From: Pseudoalteromonas sp. T1lg23B
GTDB lineage: Bacteria > Pseudomonadota > Gammaproteobacteria > Enterobacterales > Alteromonadaceae
Length of the DNA: 64,000 bases
Direction: 5' to 3'
NCBI RefSeq assembly: GCF_002964665.1
Contig: NZ_PQBZ01000013.1
Coordinates: 62,001 to 126,000, forward strand
The notes beneath the pieces were generated by a model that had not been told where the DNA came from, did no database searches, and saw only the letters and a list, made by a program, of their open reading frames with translations. The translations under genes were made by a program, and so were the position numbers. Shown here in pieces: positions 26,467 to 36,891 of the stretch (within the stretch, counting starts at the first letter, position 1; each line of letters opens with the position of its first letter).

Positions 26467-28877
26467 TCAGGGATCTCTTATATGCGCTGCGGCTATTGAA
26501 GAAAACCCCTAAATTTACCGCGTTAACGATCATTGTATTGTGTGGTGGCTTAGCGGTTAGCTTATTCACGTTTGCGTTCTTATATACATTTACTTCTAAG
26601 CCCTTACCAATAGAAGATCAAGGAACGTTGTACCGTGCTTCATTGTTGTGGCATAGCGAAAAATTTGGGGAAAATCGATATCTTGAAGCATACGAAGCGG
26701 CTCGCTTAAGGGAGCATGCAACGGTATTTTCCGAGCATGGTTTATGGCAAAACAAAACGGTTTCGGTCTCGTTGGGTAACAACCAGCTGATTGTTGAAGC
26801 CGCTTCAACAACGCCCGACATTTTCAAAATCTCACGCACGCAGCCGTTACTGGGTCGTACTTTAGAGGACTCTGATAGCCAACGCTCAAGTGCGCCCGTT
26901 GCCGTGATTAGCTATGCCATTTGGCAAGGTCAGTTTGGGGGGGACCCTGAGGTGATCGGTAAAACATTCTATGTCAGTGGAGAAACCACCGAAGTGGTGG
27001 GGGTTATGCCGCAAGGTTATCGTTTTCCGATATCACACCAACTGTGGCTACCTATGCCTGCCCAAATCCTCAATCCTGTGATTCTGGACCGCGAAAAAGT
27101 TGAATTTTTTGGCCGACTCAAACCGGGAGTGAGCCTAGAGCAAGCGCAGGCACAGTTTTTTAGCATAACCTCACAAGCGTTCTATTCTCGAGCTGAGAAA
27201 CTGCCCAAGGGAATTGAATTGGTCCGCGCCGATATGGATCTATATCAGAGGTTTGATGTAGACAATCCAATGCGCTTGACCGTGTTCGTGCTCAATGTGG
27301 TGGCATTTTTCATCTTACTGCTTGCGGCGATTAATATCGGAAACTTACTGTTTGCAAGGGCGATACAACGCAGCAAGGAGTCCGCTATTCGCACCGCAAT
27401 CGGTGCGCCCCATTGGCGCCTTGTGGCACAGCTGATGTGGGAAGGGGTCTTGATCACACTAGCAGGCACAGCTTTAGCCGTTGTGTTGGTCGCCTGGTTG
27501 TTGAATTTTATTGATAGTTATTTTCATACCCTGATGGGGAATGAATTACCGTTTTGGTATCGATGGGAGCTCGATACTACGGTGTTTATGGCTGCTGTGG
27601 TGTTTGCGTTGTTTACTATTTTTGTGGCGAGCTTTTTACCTGCATATAAAGCCGCTAGACAAGACTTTAATATGGTGCTCAGAGATGGAACACGAGGTGC
27701 GCAGAGTATCAGTATTGGCCGCTTGTCTCGCTTTTTGCTGGTGACACAAATCGCGACCATTACATTAATCATGGTGCTGGGTACGGTTATATCTTTCAAA
27801 GTGAACAAAGCGACCGACTTAGAACTTGGGTATGACTACGATAAGTTATATTTTGCTATTGCAGAGCTGCCTTTACACAATTATCCAACTGATGAAAAAC
27901 GCGCATTATTTTTTGAGCGTATGCAGCGCCAGCTGAGCGAAGATGCCGCTTTCTCGGATGCGGGAATACGGTTTAGCTTTAAGCGACTACCCGTGGCACT
28001 GTCCGGCGTTGATTACAAAACAGATGCCGATAAACCTAAAGCAACCGTGTATACCGTCATAGGCAGTACCGAGTTTATGGGACCTAAGCTGCTGGCTGGG
28101 CGTCGCCTCGATAGTAGAGATAGAAAAGATGGCGCGAAAACCGCTATGGTGAGTCAGTCGATGGCTCATCGTTTGTGGGGCAATGATTCTCCATTAGGTA
28201 AACAATTGCAGGTTACGCTGGATGAGGAGCTTGCCACGGTAACCGTTGTCGGGGTGGTCAGTGATATTACCAATAATCCACTGGAAAAACCGGCGTTGTA
28301 TGACGAACTGTATTTGGCAGGTTATCAATTTCCACAAGCGCGTGGCACGATATTCTTTAAGCGTGCCGTTGATGCAGCCGTTGCTGAAGATAGATTTTTC
28401 CGTATTCTCAATAGCAATGATAGTCAGCTTAATATTGTCGCTATAGAAGACTGGGAAATGGAGACCTCTGCAACCGCGAAAATGGTGGCAACATTCAGAG
28501 ACACGGTGATTATGAGTGGTCTATTTGCATTGATATTGGCAATGACTGGTATCTATGGTTTGACGGCGTTCTCAGTGGAAAAACGTGCTCAGGAAGTTGG
28601 CGTGAGAAGGGCATTGGGGGCAACGGATAAAGATATTATCATGCTGTTCATCAAGCAAAGTAGTAAGCTGTTGTTGGCAGGCTTGTTAATCGGTGGCGGA
28701 CTATCTAGTTTGATGTTGGTTGCGGTGTCTAGTGTGTTGGCATTAACGACATTGGCATATGTCAGTATTTTTGCAGCCGTATTGCTAAGTCTTGTGTTGG
28801 TGGTGTTGGTCGCCGTCATTGTACCATCCAGAAAAGCTGTTTATATGCAGCCTTCAGAGGCGTTACGTTGCGAATAA
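26457..28877 (+). CDS. MacB-type ABC permease with two FtsX domains
   Basis: 806 residues. The order is an N-terminal helix (~20-45), a MacB periplasmic core domain (~50-240), a first FtsX-like block of three helices (~270-410), a further helix (~430-455), a second periplasmic domain (~470-650), and a second FtsX block (~680-790) containing the usual 'EVGVRRALGAT' motif. Duplicated FtsX permeases of ~800 residues without a fused ATPase are common in antibiotic-type efflux sets. With the adaptor and ATPase it should pump a periplasmic substrate outward through a TolC-like channel. It is probably the last gene of the NRPS unit; a hairpin follows. Confidence 0.92.
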   Translation: MYVIRDLLYALRLLKKTPKFTALTIIVLCGGLAVSLFTFAFLYTFTSKPLPIEDQGTLYRASLLWHSEKFGENRYLEAYEAARLREHATVFSEHGLWQNKTVSVSLGNNQLIVEAASTTPDIFKISRTQPLLGRTLEDSDSQRSSAPVAVISYAIWQGQFGGDPEVIGKTFYVSGETTEVVGVMPQGYRFPISHQLWLPMPAQILNPVILDREKVEFFGRLKPGVSLEQAQAQFFSITSQAFYSRAEKLPKGIELVRADMDLYQRFDVDNPMRLTVFVLNVVAFFILLLAAINIGNLLFARAIQRSKESAIRTAIGAPHWRLVAQLMWEGVLITLAGTALAVVLVAWLLNFIDSYFHTLMGNELPFWYRWELDTTVFMAAVVFALFTIFVASFLPAYKAARQDFNMVLRDGTRGAQSISIGRLSRFLLVTQIATITLIMVLGTVISFKVNKATDLELGYDYDKLYFAIAELPLHNYPTDEKRALFFERMQRQLSEDAAFSDAGIRFSFKRLPVALSGVDYKTDADKPKATVYTVIGSTEFMGPKLLAGRRLDSRDRKDGAKTAMVSQSMAHRLWGNDSPLGKQLQVTLDEELATVTVVGVVSDITNNPLEKPALYDELYLAGYQFPQARGTIFFKRAVDAAVAEDRFFRILNSNDSQLNIVAIEDWEMETSATAKMVATFRDTVIMSGLFALILAMTGIYGLTAFSVEKRAQEVGVRRALGATDKDIIMLFIKQSSKLLLAGLLIGGGLSSLMLVAVSSVLALTTLAYVSIFAAVLLSLVLVVLVAVIVPSRKAVYMQPSEALRCE

Positions 28878-28882
28878 ACTTT

Positions 28883-28921
28883 AACGGAGCGAGTTGTGTT
28901 ATGTGCTCAGCTCGCCCCGTT
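28883..28921 (+). terminator. Probable terminator of the NRPS/efflux operon
   Basis: AACGG-A-GCGAG (28883-28893) pairs with CTCGC-C-CCGTT (28911-28921) with one mismatch, followed by TGTTTCT. It lies six bases after the permease stop and marks the right end of the biosynthetic cluster. Confidence 0.65.
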
Positions 28922-29112
28922 GTTTCTGCGCTTTGCTACACCTTTAAATCTCCTAATTTCTTTTCATAATTAAGCCGATTCTCGCAACAACGCATGTACG
29001 CTGATGATGCATATTAAAAGTGCGCAATGACCGTTGCCGTTACTTGAGTTTTAGCACCTTGTATACAACACTTAATCTATGTGAAAGAGTGGAAGGCAAA
29101 AGAGTGGCTTTA

Positions 29113-30732
29113 ATGAAGTGGAAAGCAAAAAAGAAGCTTTGGTACTCAATCTTAGCGGGAAGTATCATTTTAGTTGTGCTCAATACGCTATTACTTCATT
29201 TATTGCACTTAAAAATACATCAAAGAGCGCAAACTGTAGTTGAACGTGTTGCGTTGCTACCTATAGAGTTACAAACAACGGAGACCATTTCTGACATAGC
29301 CCATCGTTATGGGCTGGAATATGTGCCACAAGGCAGCCAAGTACCCCATGGTGCGAGTGAGTTTACCGCACAAGGGGCGTCACTGACATTATATCATCAA
29401 CAGCCCTATCAAAAGCATGCCTATATCATTAGCTTCTTTAATATTTTATTTATTGGCTTGCTGGTGTTTTTCTATCGCTGGTGGCAGGTATATCAGGTGC
29501 GGCCAAAACGCTTTTTAACAACCAATGATAGTGTGGAAATACCCGCCAATAGTGCATTATCCGCAGTTGATCCCCGAGTCGCAGATCAGAGCCTATTCAG
29601 TGTGTTTCTATTAATACGCTGGTCTATCACCCTTGATGAAACATTGGATGTCAAAAATCACTTTTCCATTGCCATCCATAAAAAGTTGCCGAACTCGTTA
29701 ACCTGTTCTGTTAAATATTTAAATTCAGGTGCCTTAGCGGTAACGCTGGATAGAGTTGCGTGGGGTGACGTGGTTGAAACCGGTAAAAAGTTACATGAGC
29801 TCATGTTTCGTGTGTTACGAACTTTGCGTGCTGACTTGTCACGCAAACAGGTCAAAGTCGGAGGCTGTTTTTACCAGCGTGATGCGGACCAAGCCGATGT
29901 GTATCAGCTGGCAAGAGCAGCACTTGAGATTGCGAATAATAATGTTTGGCAACATGTTCATATGATGCCGCTAGAAGAAACGCATGCATCTGCAATGCAA
30001 AACAGCGAAGAAGACTTCATTCGTTGCATTACCAACGGTCAGTTTGTACTTTTCTTTCAACCACTATTTGGCTTCAAGCAGCAAGATATTATGCAAAATG
30101 AGGTGCTGCTCAGAGTGCGTCATGCACAACTTGGCCTAATTGCTGCGAAACAGTTTATACCGCAGTTACATGCCAAAGAAAATTTAGAAACGTTGGATAA
30201 AGCTATCATTGAGCAAACGATCACTTTATTGACTAAGGAATCCCATAAATCAAATGTAAGTATTAACATTCATATTGCCAATTGGCTCGACGTGGAGTTT
30301 ATTAATTGGTTGGTAACGCAAATGCGTCAGGCTACGAAAATTAATAAGCTATTATTTGAGATCCCAGCTGATGACTACTACAAATACAATCAACAAATTA
30401 GTGCTCAACAATTGTTTTTCACAGGGGTTAGCGCAGGGATTATCATCGACCATGTTACCACGCCTTTGATGGTCAATACGCTACGCGAAAATCAATTAAT
30501 TGAGGGAGTGAAGTTAGGGTTTGAACTGGTTCATCAGGTACAGCAAAGTGCTCAGCAACAAAAAATTATTAAACAAATCATCTATCAAGCCAAACGGTTA
30601 AATATTTCGGTTTATGCGGTGGGCGTGGAAACCCAAGCTGAGTTGGAGTGTTTGAAATCTCTGGGCGTGCATGGAGCTCAAGGTTATTACTTTGCTGAGT
30701 TGCTACAACAACTCGAATTAGTCAAATATTAA
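29113..30732 (+). CDS. csrD: CsrD/MshH-like regulator with degenerate GGDEF and EAL domains
   Basis: The ATG at 29113 is chosen (539 residues) because it places a membrane helix directly at the N-terminus (residues ~9-31); the open frame extends to 29020. A second helix follows near residue 120, then a GGDEF-like region without a GGDEF motif, then an EAL domain. The EAL site is eroded: EVLLR replaces EALLR, IIIDHV replaces the DDFG region, and AVGVET replaces AEGVET. It is therefore unlikely to hydrolyse c-di-GMP. In E. coli CsrD, also catalytically dead and also located upstream of mreB, promotes RNase E decay of CsrB/CsrC RNAs. Position and architecture make csrD the best call; in Vibrio the same gene is called mshH. 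It overlaps the next gene tail to tail by 15 bases. Confidence 0.85.
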   Translation: MKWKAKKKLWYSILAGSIILVVLNTLLLHLLHLKIHQRAQTVVERVALLPIELQTTETISDIAHRYGLEYVPQGSQVPHGASEFTAQGASLTLYHQQPYQKHAYIISFFNILFIGLLVFFYRWWQVYQVRPKRFLTTNDSVEIPANSALSAVDPRVADQSLFSVFLLIRWSITLDETLDVKNHFSIAIHKKLPNSLTCSVKYLNSGALAVTLDRVAWGDVVETGKKLHELMFRVLRTLRADLSRKQVKVGGCFYQRDADQADVYQLARAALEIANNNVWQHVHMMPLEETHASAMQNSEEDFIRCITNGQFVLFFQPLFGFKQQDIMQNEVLLRVRHAQLGLIAAKQFIPQLHAKENLETLDKAIIEQTITLLTKESHKSNVSINIHIANWLDVEFINWLVTQMRQATKINKLLFEIPADDYYKYNQQISAQQLFFTGVSAGIIIDHVTTPLMVNTLRENQLIEGVKLGFELVHQVQQSAQQQKIIKQIIYQAKRLNISVYAVGVETQAELECLKSLGVHGAQGYYFAELLQQLELVKY

Positions 30733-31632
30733 CTGTCTGTAGCGTAAACCATCAAGACCTTGTAACCCTCCCGTATGAATAGCGGTGATCCGGCTGCCTC
30801 TGGGGAAAAAGTCTTGTTCGATAAGTTGCCATAAAGCAAAGAATAATTTTCCTGTATAGATAGGTTCTAACGGTAACTGCTGCGTTTTTTTCATTGTTTT
30901 GCAAAATTGCCACAGCTCGGCTGAGAACTTGCCGTAACCGCCATCATGATGATCGCACAAAAGCTGCCAGTTGGTAGCGTGTTTGGCTTCGGGTACAAGG
31001 TTAATGATCTCTTGCTCAAGATACTGTGCTTGTTTTAATACGGCGATGCCGATGATGTTTACGTGTTCATCGCACGCAGCAATCAAGCCTGCTAAGGTGC
31101 CGCCGCTACCCGTAGCACACAGTACATAGTCGCTTTTTGGTAGGCTCTGGGCTAGTTCTTTAACACCTAGCACTGCCTCCTGATTGCTGCCACCTTCAGG
31201 AATAATATGACATTGAGGAAATTGTTGTTGTAAATCAGTTAAGTAATCTGGCTGGTTACGCATTCGATAGGTTGCTCTGTCAACCGCATGTAGGTGTACG
31301 CCACACGCATGCGCCATGCGTATCGTTGGGTTGTTTTCATCTAGTTGAGGCCCGCGTACTATCGCGTGACCTTCAATTTTAAAAAGTTTACAGGCCATGC
31401 TAGCTGCGTAAAGGTGGTTGGAGAATGGTCCCGAAAATGTGAGAAATGCACTTTTATTCTGTTGCTGCATAGCATGCAAATTATATTTCAATTTTCGCCA
31501 TTTATTACCAGAAATATGTGGATGTAATAAATCATCTCTTTTCACTTGTAATGTTATTTGCTTTTCAACCAAAAGCGGGTGACTGATTACCTGTATTGGG
31601 GATTCTGGAAAATTAAATGGCATACAACTCAT
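30718..31632 (-). CDS. PLP-dependent enzyme, ACC deaminase/D-cysteine desulfhydrase family
   Basis: 304 residues. The PLP lysine lies in SGNKWRKLKY near residue 46, and the phosphate-binding loop is CATGSGGTLAGLI near residue 176. FSGPFSNHLYAAS near residue 66 is the substrate loop of this group. The family breaks down D-cysteine or 1-aminocyclopropane-1-carboxylate. Most bacterial members without ethylene-linked context act as D-cysteine desulfhydrases, but the sequence alone cannot decide. The start could also be the ATG at 31623. It is convergent with csrD and transcribed away from the FGE-like gene. Confidence 0.82.
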   Translation of the reverse strand: MSCMPFNFPESPIQVISHPLLVEKQITLQVKRDDLLHPHISGNKWRKLKYNLHAMQQQNKSAFLTFSGPFSNHLYAASMACKLFKIEGHAIVRGPQLDENNPTIRMAHACGVHLHAVDRATYRMRNQPDYLTDLQQQFPQCHIIPEGGSNQEAVLGVKELAQSLPKSDYVLCATGSGGTLAGLIAACDEHVNIIGIAVLKQAQYLEQEIINLVPEAKHATNWQLLCDHHDGGYGKFSAELWQFCKTMKKTQQLPLEPIYTGKLFFALWQLIEQDFFPRGSRITAIHTGGLQGLDGLRYRQLIFD

Positions 31633-31847
31633 ACTAATGGATGGTTTATCACAAATATCTTACCGTAATTCTAACAGCTAAGCGCGAAAATATGGCCAGA
31701 TTACTGGCAAGGCTATGGTTAATAGTTGTAAACTCAGATATTAATGGCGCAAAGCTTGTGTTTTGCTTTGTAAGTACATAGCATTAAGAACTAACTATAA
31801 AAAACAACAAAGACCAAATAATTGCCGCGTTTTTGGGAATGGAATAT

Positions 31848-33887
31848 ATGCGAATAGCTTCTTTATCTTTTTTAGTCTCTGCCACGTTGATGGCTGCTAG
31901 TGTGACACACGACGCTTGGGCACAAGACACTGCAACGGTGAATGCCATTGAATCAGAACTTTCGGTGAAACAAGCTGAGTTAGATAATTACACGCAGATA
32001 TTGGACAAGCACCTCAGCGAAGAAACGCGCTTACAAGCTCAACTTGAGATGCTAAGAGCGCGTTCATCTGACTTAGACAAAGAAAAGAATCAGGCCTTAG
32101 ACGCGATGAATGATCTATATCGACGTTTAATTGATGACCCTGGCATTGATATCTCGGATGCGCAAACGCGCTATAAAAACTCGGTCATGGAACATAAAAA
32201 GAATAAAGATGATATTACGTTGCAGCTAGCGGCCATAGCTTCGCACCGTAAAGATATCGAACAGATCAGAGTGACCAAACATACCCTAGTTAACACCTTA
32301 GAGAACTTAAAAGATCAGTTAAGTACGGCAAGGGTAGAGCGGCTGAGAAATGAATTTACTCGCGAAGGTACGTTGGAAGTTGATCATACGATTAACTGTA
32401 AACGTACAGAAACACTCGCTGCTTGTGAGCAACGAGGTCAGCAAATGGCGCTACAGAAGGCAACCAAACGTTTCGTTGACCAGTTGTTTGCGAATCTCAC
32501 AGAACACCGACTTGTTGAGCCAAAGCGTAATCTAGCAGGGGCTCAAGTTCAGGTCATTAACAGTCATGTTGTTGGCAGTGCATTCAGCGGTCAGGGCAAC
32601 TATAGTGTGAACCTCAGCGTGACCATGCGTGGCGATGTCAATAACAGTAGATTGTGTAGCTTATTGAGCGTCGATAACCGTTTCTGTGCAGAATATGGCA
32701 CTCCTTTAGCGGGGGCGGTAGGCAGCTATCAGGCTAACTATCCGCCAGTGTATACAGACAGCCAACTTAATTTTTCTGACGCTCAAAGCACCACAAGTAA
32801 CGTCCAAGTTTCCCGTTTAAATACGCAACCGGTCATTGAAGTTACCAGCTCATCTGACTCCGTAGTGCAAGCAAAGCCAAAGCAAGAACTCATGATCCCG
32901 TTAACATTACGCTCTAATGTTTACGATGATGAGGTGTTTATCAATGGTGTAAGCTATGGTTCGACCAAACTGTCAGTGAAACTTCCTGCGGGTACGTATG
33001 ATATCGAGATCCGCAAGTTGGGCTACAAGCCGTTCAAAAAGAAAGTGACGATTCGTAAAGCGAGAACGATCAACGCTAAATTGGTAAAAAAGCCTGAGTC
33101 GATTGCTGTACCGACACCACAAAGCGAGCAAGCAAGTAGTCAAACATCGCCAAATGTGATCTCGCCCACGCCTGTCAATGAAGTCGTTATTGTTCCCGCT
33201 GGAACATTCAAGATGGGTGATCTCGTTGGTAATGGTCTTGCAAATGAACGCCCTGTGATGGAAAAGGTACTTAGCAGCTCTTATGGCATGCAAAGCAAAG
33301 AAGTGACCATCGGAGAATTTCGTGCTTTTGTTGAAAGTACAGGATATCAAACTGCCGCGGAAAAAAGCCGTGGTTGTGCGTACTACAAAGATGGCGAGCC
33401 AGTTTGGGAGTTAGACTACAATTGGCAAACTCCCGGTTATCAACAAGCTGAAAATTTTCCTGTTGTGTGTGTATCCTATGATGATGCAAAGGCTTATGCT
33501 AACTGGCTGTCAGGTGAACATGGACAGCAATATCGATTGCCTAATGAGGTAGAGTGGGAATATGCTGCAAGAGCAGGCACAACCTCAGAATACCCGTGGG
33601 GCAATGAGATTGGCAAAAGTCTGGCAAACTGTGGTTGGTGCGGAAGTGAATGGTCAAATAAAAGTGCTGCACCTGTAGGCGAGTTTTCGCCTAATCATTA
33701 TGGTTTATATGACACTGTTGGTAACGTCTGGGAGTGGACACAAAAGCGTGCTTCACAAAGCGGTGTAACGGTACGTGGTGGGGCTTGGAATTTTGCGCCA
33801 AGTCTGGCTCGTGTCTCAACCCGTTTAGAGTTAGCAACAGATTTTAGAGCAAATTACATTGGCTTTCGACTGGTTCGAGAGCGATAA
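31848..33887 (+). CDS. Secreted coiled-coil / PEGA / FGE-sulfatase (SUMF1) domain protein
   Basis: Start ATG 31848 is preferred because it gives a clean signal peptide (MRIASLSFLVSATLMAAS...AWAQ) after GGAATGGA; earlier in-frame starts are at 31833 and 31839. After cleavage a coiled coil covers about 30-160, then a domain of unknown type (~165-330), a PEGA domain (~345-410, 'PAGTYDIEIRKLGYKPFKKKV'), and a C-terminal FGE-sulfatase domain (~450-680, 'VPAGTFKMGD', RLPNEVEWEYAARAG, GNVWEWT, RGGAWN). In such proteins the FGE-like fold often serves as a binding module. Cys residues occur in the FGE domain (RGCAYY, NCGWCGS), but I cannot assign the formylglycine-generating pair. Function unknown. 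It stands alone between csrD and mreB. Confidence 0.85.
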   Translation: MRIASLSFLVSATLMAASVTHDAWAQDTATVNAIESELSVKQAELDNYTQILDKHLSEETRLQAQLEMLRARSSDLDKEKNQALDAMNDLYRRLIDDPGIDISDAQTRYKNSVMEHKKNKDDITLQLAAIASHRKDIEQIRVTKHTLVNTLENLKDQLSTARVERLRNEFTREGTLEVDHTINCKRTETLAACEQRGQQMALQKATKRFVDQLFANLTEHRLVEPKRNLAGAQVQVINSHVVGSAFSGQGNYSVNLSVTMRGDVNNSRLCSLLSVDNRFCAEYGTPLAGAVGSYQANYPPVYTDSQLNFSDAQSTTSNVQVSRLNTQPVIEVTSSSDSVVQAKPKQELMIPLTLRSNVYDDEVFINGVSYGSTKLSVKLPAGTYDIEIRKLGYKPFKKKVTIRKARTINAKLVKKPESIAVPTPQSEQASSQTSPNVISPTPVNEVVIVPAGTFKMGDLVGNGLANERPVMEKVLSSSYGMQSKEVTIGEFRAFVESTGYQTAAEKSRGCAYYKDGEPVWELDYNWQTPGYQQAENFPVVCVSYDDAKAYANWLSGEHGQQYRLPNEVEWEYAARAGTTSEYPWGNEIGKSLANCGWCGSEWSNKSAAPVGEFSPNHYGLYDTVGNVWEWTQKRASQSGVTVRGGAWNFAPSLARVSTRLELATDFRANYIGFRLVRER

Positions 33888-33902
33888 AACAATATAACGA
33901 TG

Positions 33903-33921
33903 AGTGGTGTTGTACACCACT
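33903..33921 (+). terminator. Small hairpin after the FGE-domain gene
   Basis: AGTGGTG / CACCACT with loop TTGTA, followed by TGATTT. It is a weak terminator candidate that separates this gene from mreB. Confidence 0.45.
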
Positions 33922-33929
33922 TGATTTAA

Positions 33930-34999
<1,070 letters not shown>

Positions 35000-35000
<1 letters not shown>

Positions 35001-35842
35001 TGAATCTGTTATTTGGCCGAACAGTATCTTTGCAACTGCGACTGACGGTCGCAGTGATGCTCAGCATTATACTCATTGTTGGTGACCGCTTTACACAAGG
35101 CGGAACGCTTATTAGGACTAGCCTCCATACGTTGGTTAGTCCTTTGTTGTATCTGGCAAGTATGCCCTATGAAGCGTTTAACAGCGGTGCTAAAAGCCTA
35201 CAAACGCGCGAACAGCTCAGCGAAGAGAACAGTGCACTTAGACGCAAGCAATTGTTGCAAAGTGAAAAGCTTCAGCAGTTCGAATTTCTGCAAAAGGAAA
35301 ACCAAAAGTTGCGGGCATTGCTCGGCGCTTCAGCTCGAGAAAAAAATACCCGTCTAGTTGCGCAAATCCTGTCTGTACATTCTAATCCATACAGCCATCA
35401 AGTGGTGGTCAATAGAGGCACGATAGATGGTGTTACCGAAAGTCAGCCTGTCATTGATGAAATGGGGTTGGTTGGTCAACTCACACAGGTGGGCACAACG
35501 ACTTCTCGTGTGCTGCTGATGACGGACATCACCCATGCCACACCGGTACGTATCTTACGTAATGATGTGCGCACTGTGGTTGAAGGCATAGGGAAGATCA
35601 ACAAGCTAAAGCTGTCTCATGTTCCTCATAGCTTAGATGTACGTATCGGGGACGTGCTGGTGACATCTGGATTGGGGGGGACTTTTCCAGAAGGGTATCC
35701 CGTTGCTGTCGTTACGGAACTTAATCGTGATGAAGGCTTACCTTTTGCGCAAGTATATGCTGAACCAATCGCTCAGCTTGACCGCATACGCTTATTGTTG
35801 ATTTTGGGGCGTACGTCACAAGAGAACTTAGATCATGATTAA
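35000..35842 (+). CDS. mreC: Rod-shape-determining protein MreC
   Basis: 280 residues. One N-terminal membrane helix (~residues 12-34), a coiled coil (~65-110, rich in E/Q/L heptads) and the double beta-barrel domain with 'LVAQILSVHSNPYSHQVVVNRG' and 'VTSGLGGTFPEGYPV'. It links MreB to RodA/PBP2 in the periplasm. It overlaps mreD by eight bases. Confidence 0.97.
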
Positions 35843-36356
35843 ACGCTACTATTTTCTTATCGCGTTTACCGTATTTCTGGCATTGGTCATGGCGCTCATG
35901 CCATTACCAATATCAGCAGAACCATTTCGTCCCGATTGGGTGTTGCTGGTGCTAATGTACTGGTCGTTGGCTGTACCACACCGGGTCAATATTGGTTGGG
36001 CTTGGGTTGCAGGGTTGCTGATGGATCTGGCAATTGGTGCCCCGTTGGGAGTTAACTCTTTGACCTACTCCATATGTATCTACATCACGGTGAGTAATTT
36101 TCAGAAAATCCGTAATTTTTCAATTTGGCAGCAGGCGATGTTGGTTGGGTTATTTTTAACTTTGTATCATTTACTGTTGTTTTGGCTAAACCATTTTTTA
36201 CTCGACGTGTATTTCAGTCCTCATTATTTATGGCCAGCACTGACGGGCATGCTATGTTGGCCCTGGATCTTTTTACTCTACGAAAATACCGTCGTCAATT
36301 TAGGATACGTTAATGGCCCAAAGTTTGTACTTGGCGTCAGCCTCCCCCAGACGTAA
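35835..36356 (+). CDS. mreD: Rod-shape-determining membrane protein MreD
   Basis: 173 residues with five to six hydrophobic segments. The 'RPDWVLLVLMYW' and 'GLLMDLAIGAPLGVNSL' motifs are typical of MreD. It is a small inner-membrane partner of MreC. The last 44 bases are shared with the start of maf, a longer overlap than usual at this junction. Confidence 0.95.
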   Translation: MIKRYYFLIAFTVFLALVMALMPLPISAEPFRPDWVLLVLMYWSLAVPHRVNIGWAWVAGLLMDLAIGAPLGVNSLTYSICIYITVSNFQKIRNFSIWQQAMLVGLFLTLYHLLLFWLNHFLLDVYFSPHYLWPALTGMLCWPWIFLLYENTVVNLGYVNGPKFVLGVSLPQT

Positions 36357-36891
36357 GCAGTTACTCATACAACTGGGGTATGACTTTATTCAATTTTCAG
36401 TTGATGCTGATGAAAGCCAGTTAAATGATGAGACTCCGCTGGAACACGTAGAGCGCTTGGCACGCTTAAAAGCGCAAACTGCGGTATTAAAGGGTTACAC
36501 AGACAGACCGGTGCTGGGCAGTGATACGGTTGTTGTAATAGACGACATTGCGCTAGGCAAGCCAAAAGACAAACAAGACTTTATGGCGACTATGGCTCGT
36601 TTGTCTGGGCGGACACATCAGGTTTATACTGCCATTGCACTTGCTGACAGCACTCGTACACTTAGCAAAGTTGTGCGCACTGAAGTGACTTTTAAATCTC
36701 TTGATGAACAAGAGCTTGAGGCTTACTGGAACAGTGGAGAGCCGCTGGACAAAGCCGGAGGCTATGGTATCCAAGGGTTAGGTGGTAAATTTGTCACGCG
36801 ACTGTCAGGTAGCTACTTTGCGGTCATGGGCCTACCGTTATATGAAACCGATGAACTAATTAAAGAATTTACCGAAGGCAGTTATGAGTAG
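36313..36891 (+). CDS. maf: Maf/YhdE nucleoside triphosphate pyrophosphatase
   Basis: 192 residues. The conserved SASPRR motif at residues 9-14, 'LGSDTVV' and 'DKAGGYGIQGLGG' define the Maf family; the YhdE subgroup hydrolyses dTTP/UTP and modified nucleotides (family knowledge). The start must be the ATG at 36313, because the motif follows within nine codons and no other start precedes it closely, so the 44-base overlap with mreD is real. It overlaps rng by eight bases. Confidence 0.95.
   Translation: MAQSLYLASASPRRKQLLIQLGYDFIQFSVDADESQLNDETPLEHVERLARLKAQTAVLKGYTDRPVLGSDTVVVIDDIALGKPKDKQDFMATMARLSGRTHQVYTAIALADSTRTLSKVVRTEVTFKSLDEQELEAYWNSGEPLDKAGGYGIQGLGGKFVTRLSGSYFAVMGLPLYETDELIKEFTEGSYE

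Noticed and set aside
32973..33350. 125-residue frame on the - strand
   Set aside because: Antisense to the PEGA/FGE gene, without motifs or a ribosome-binding site.
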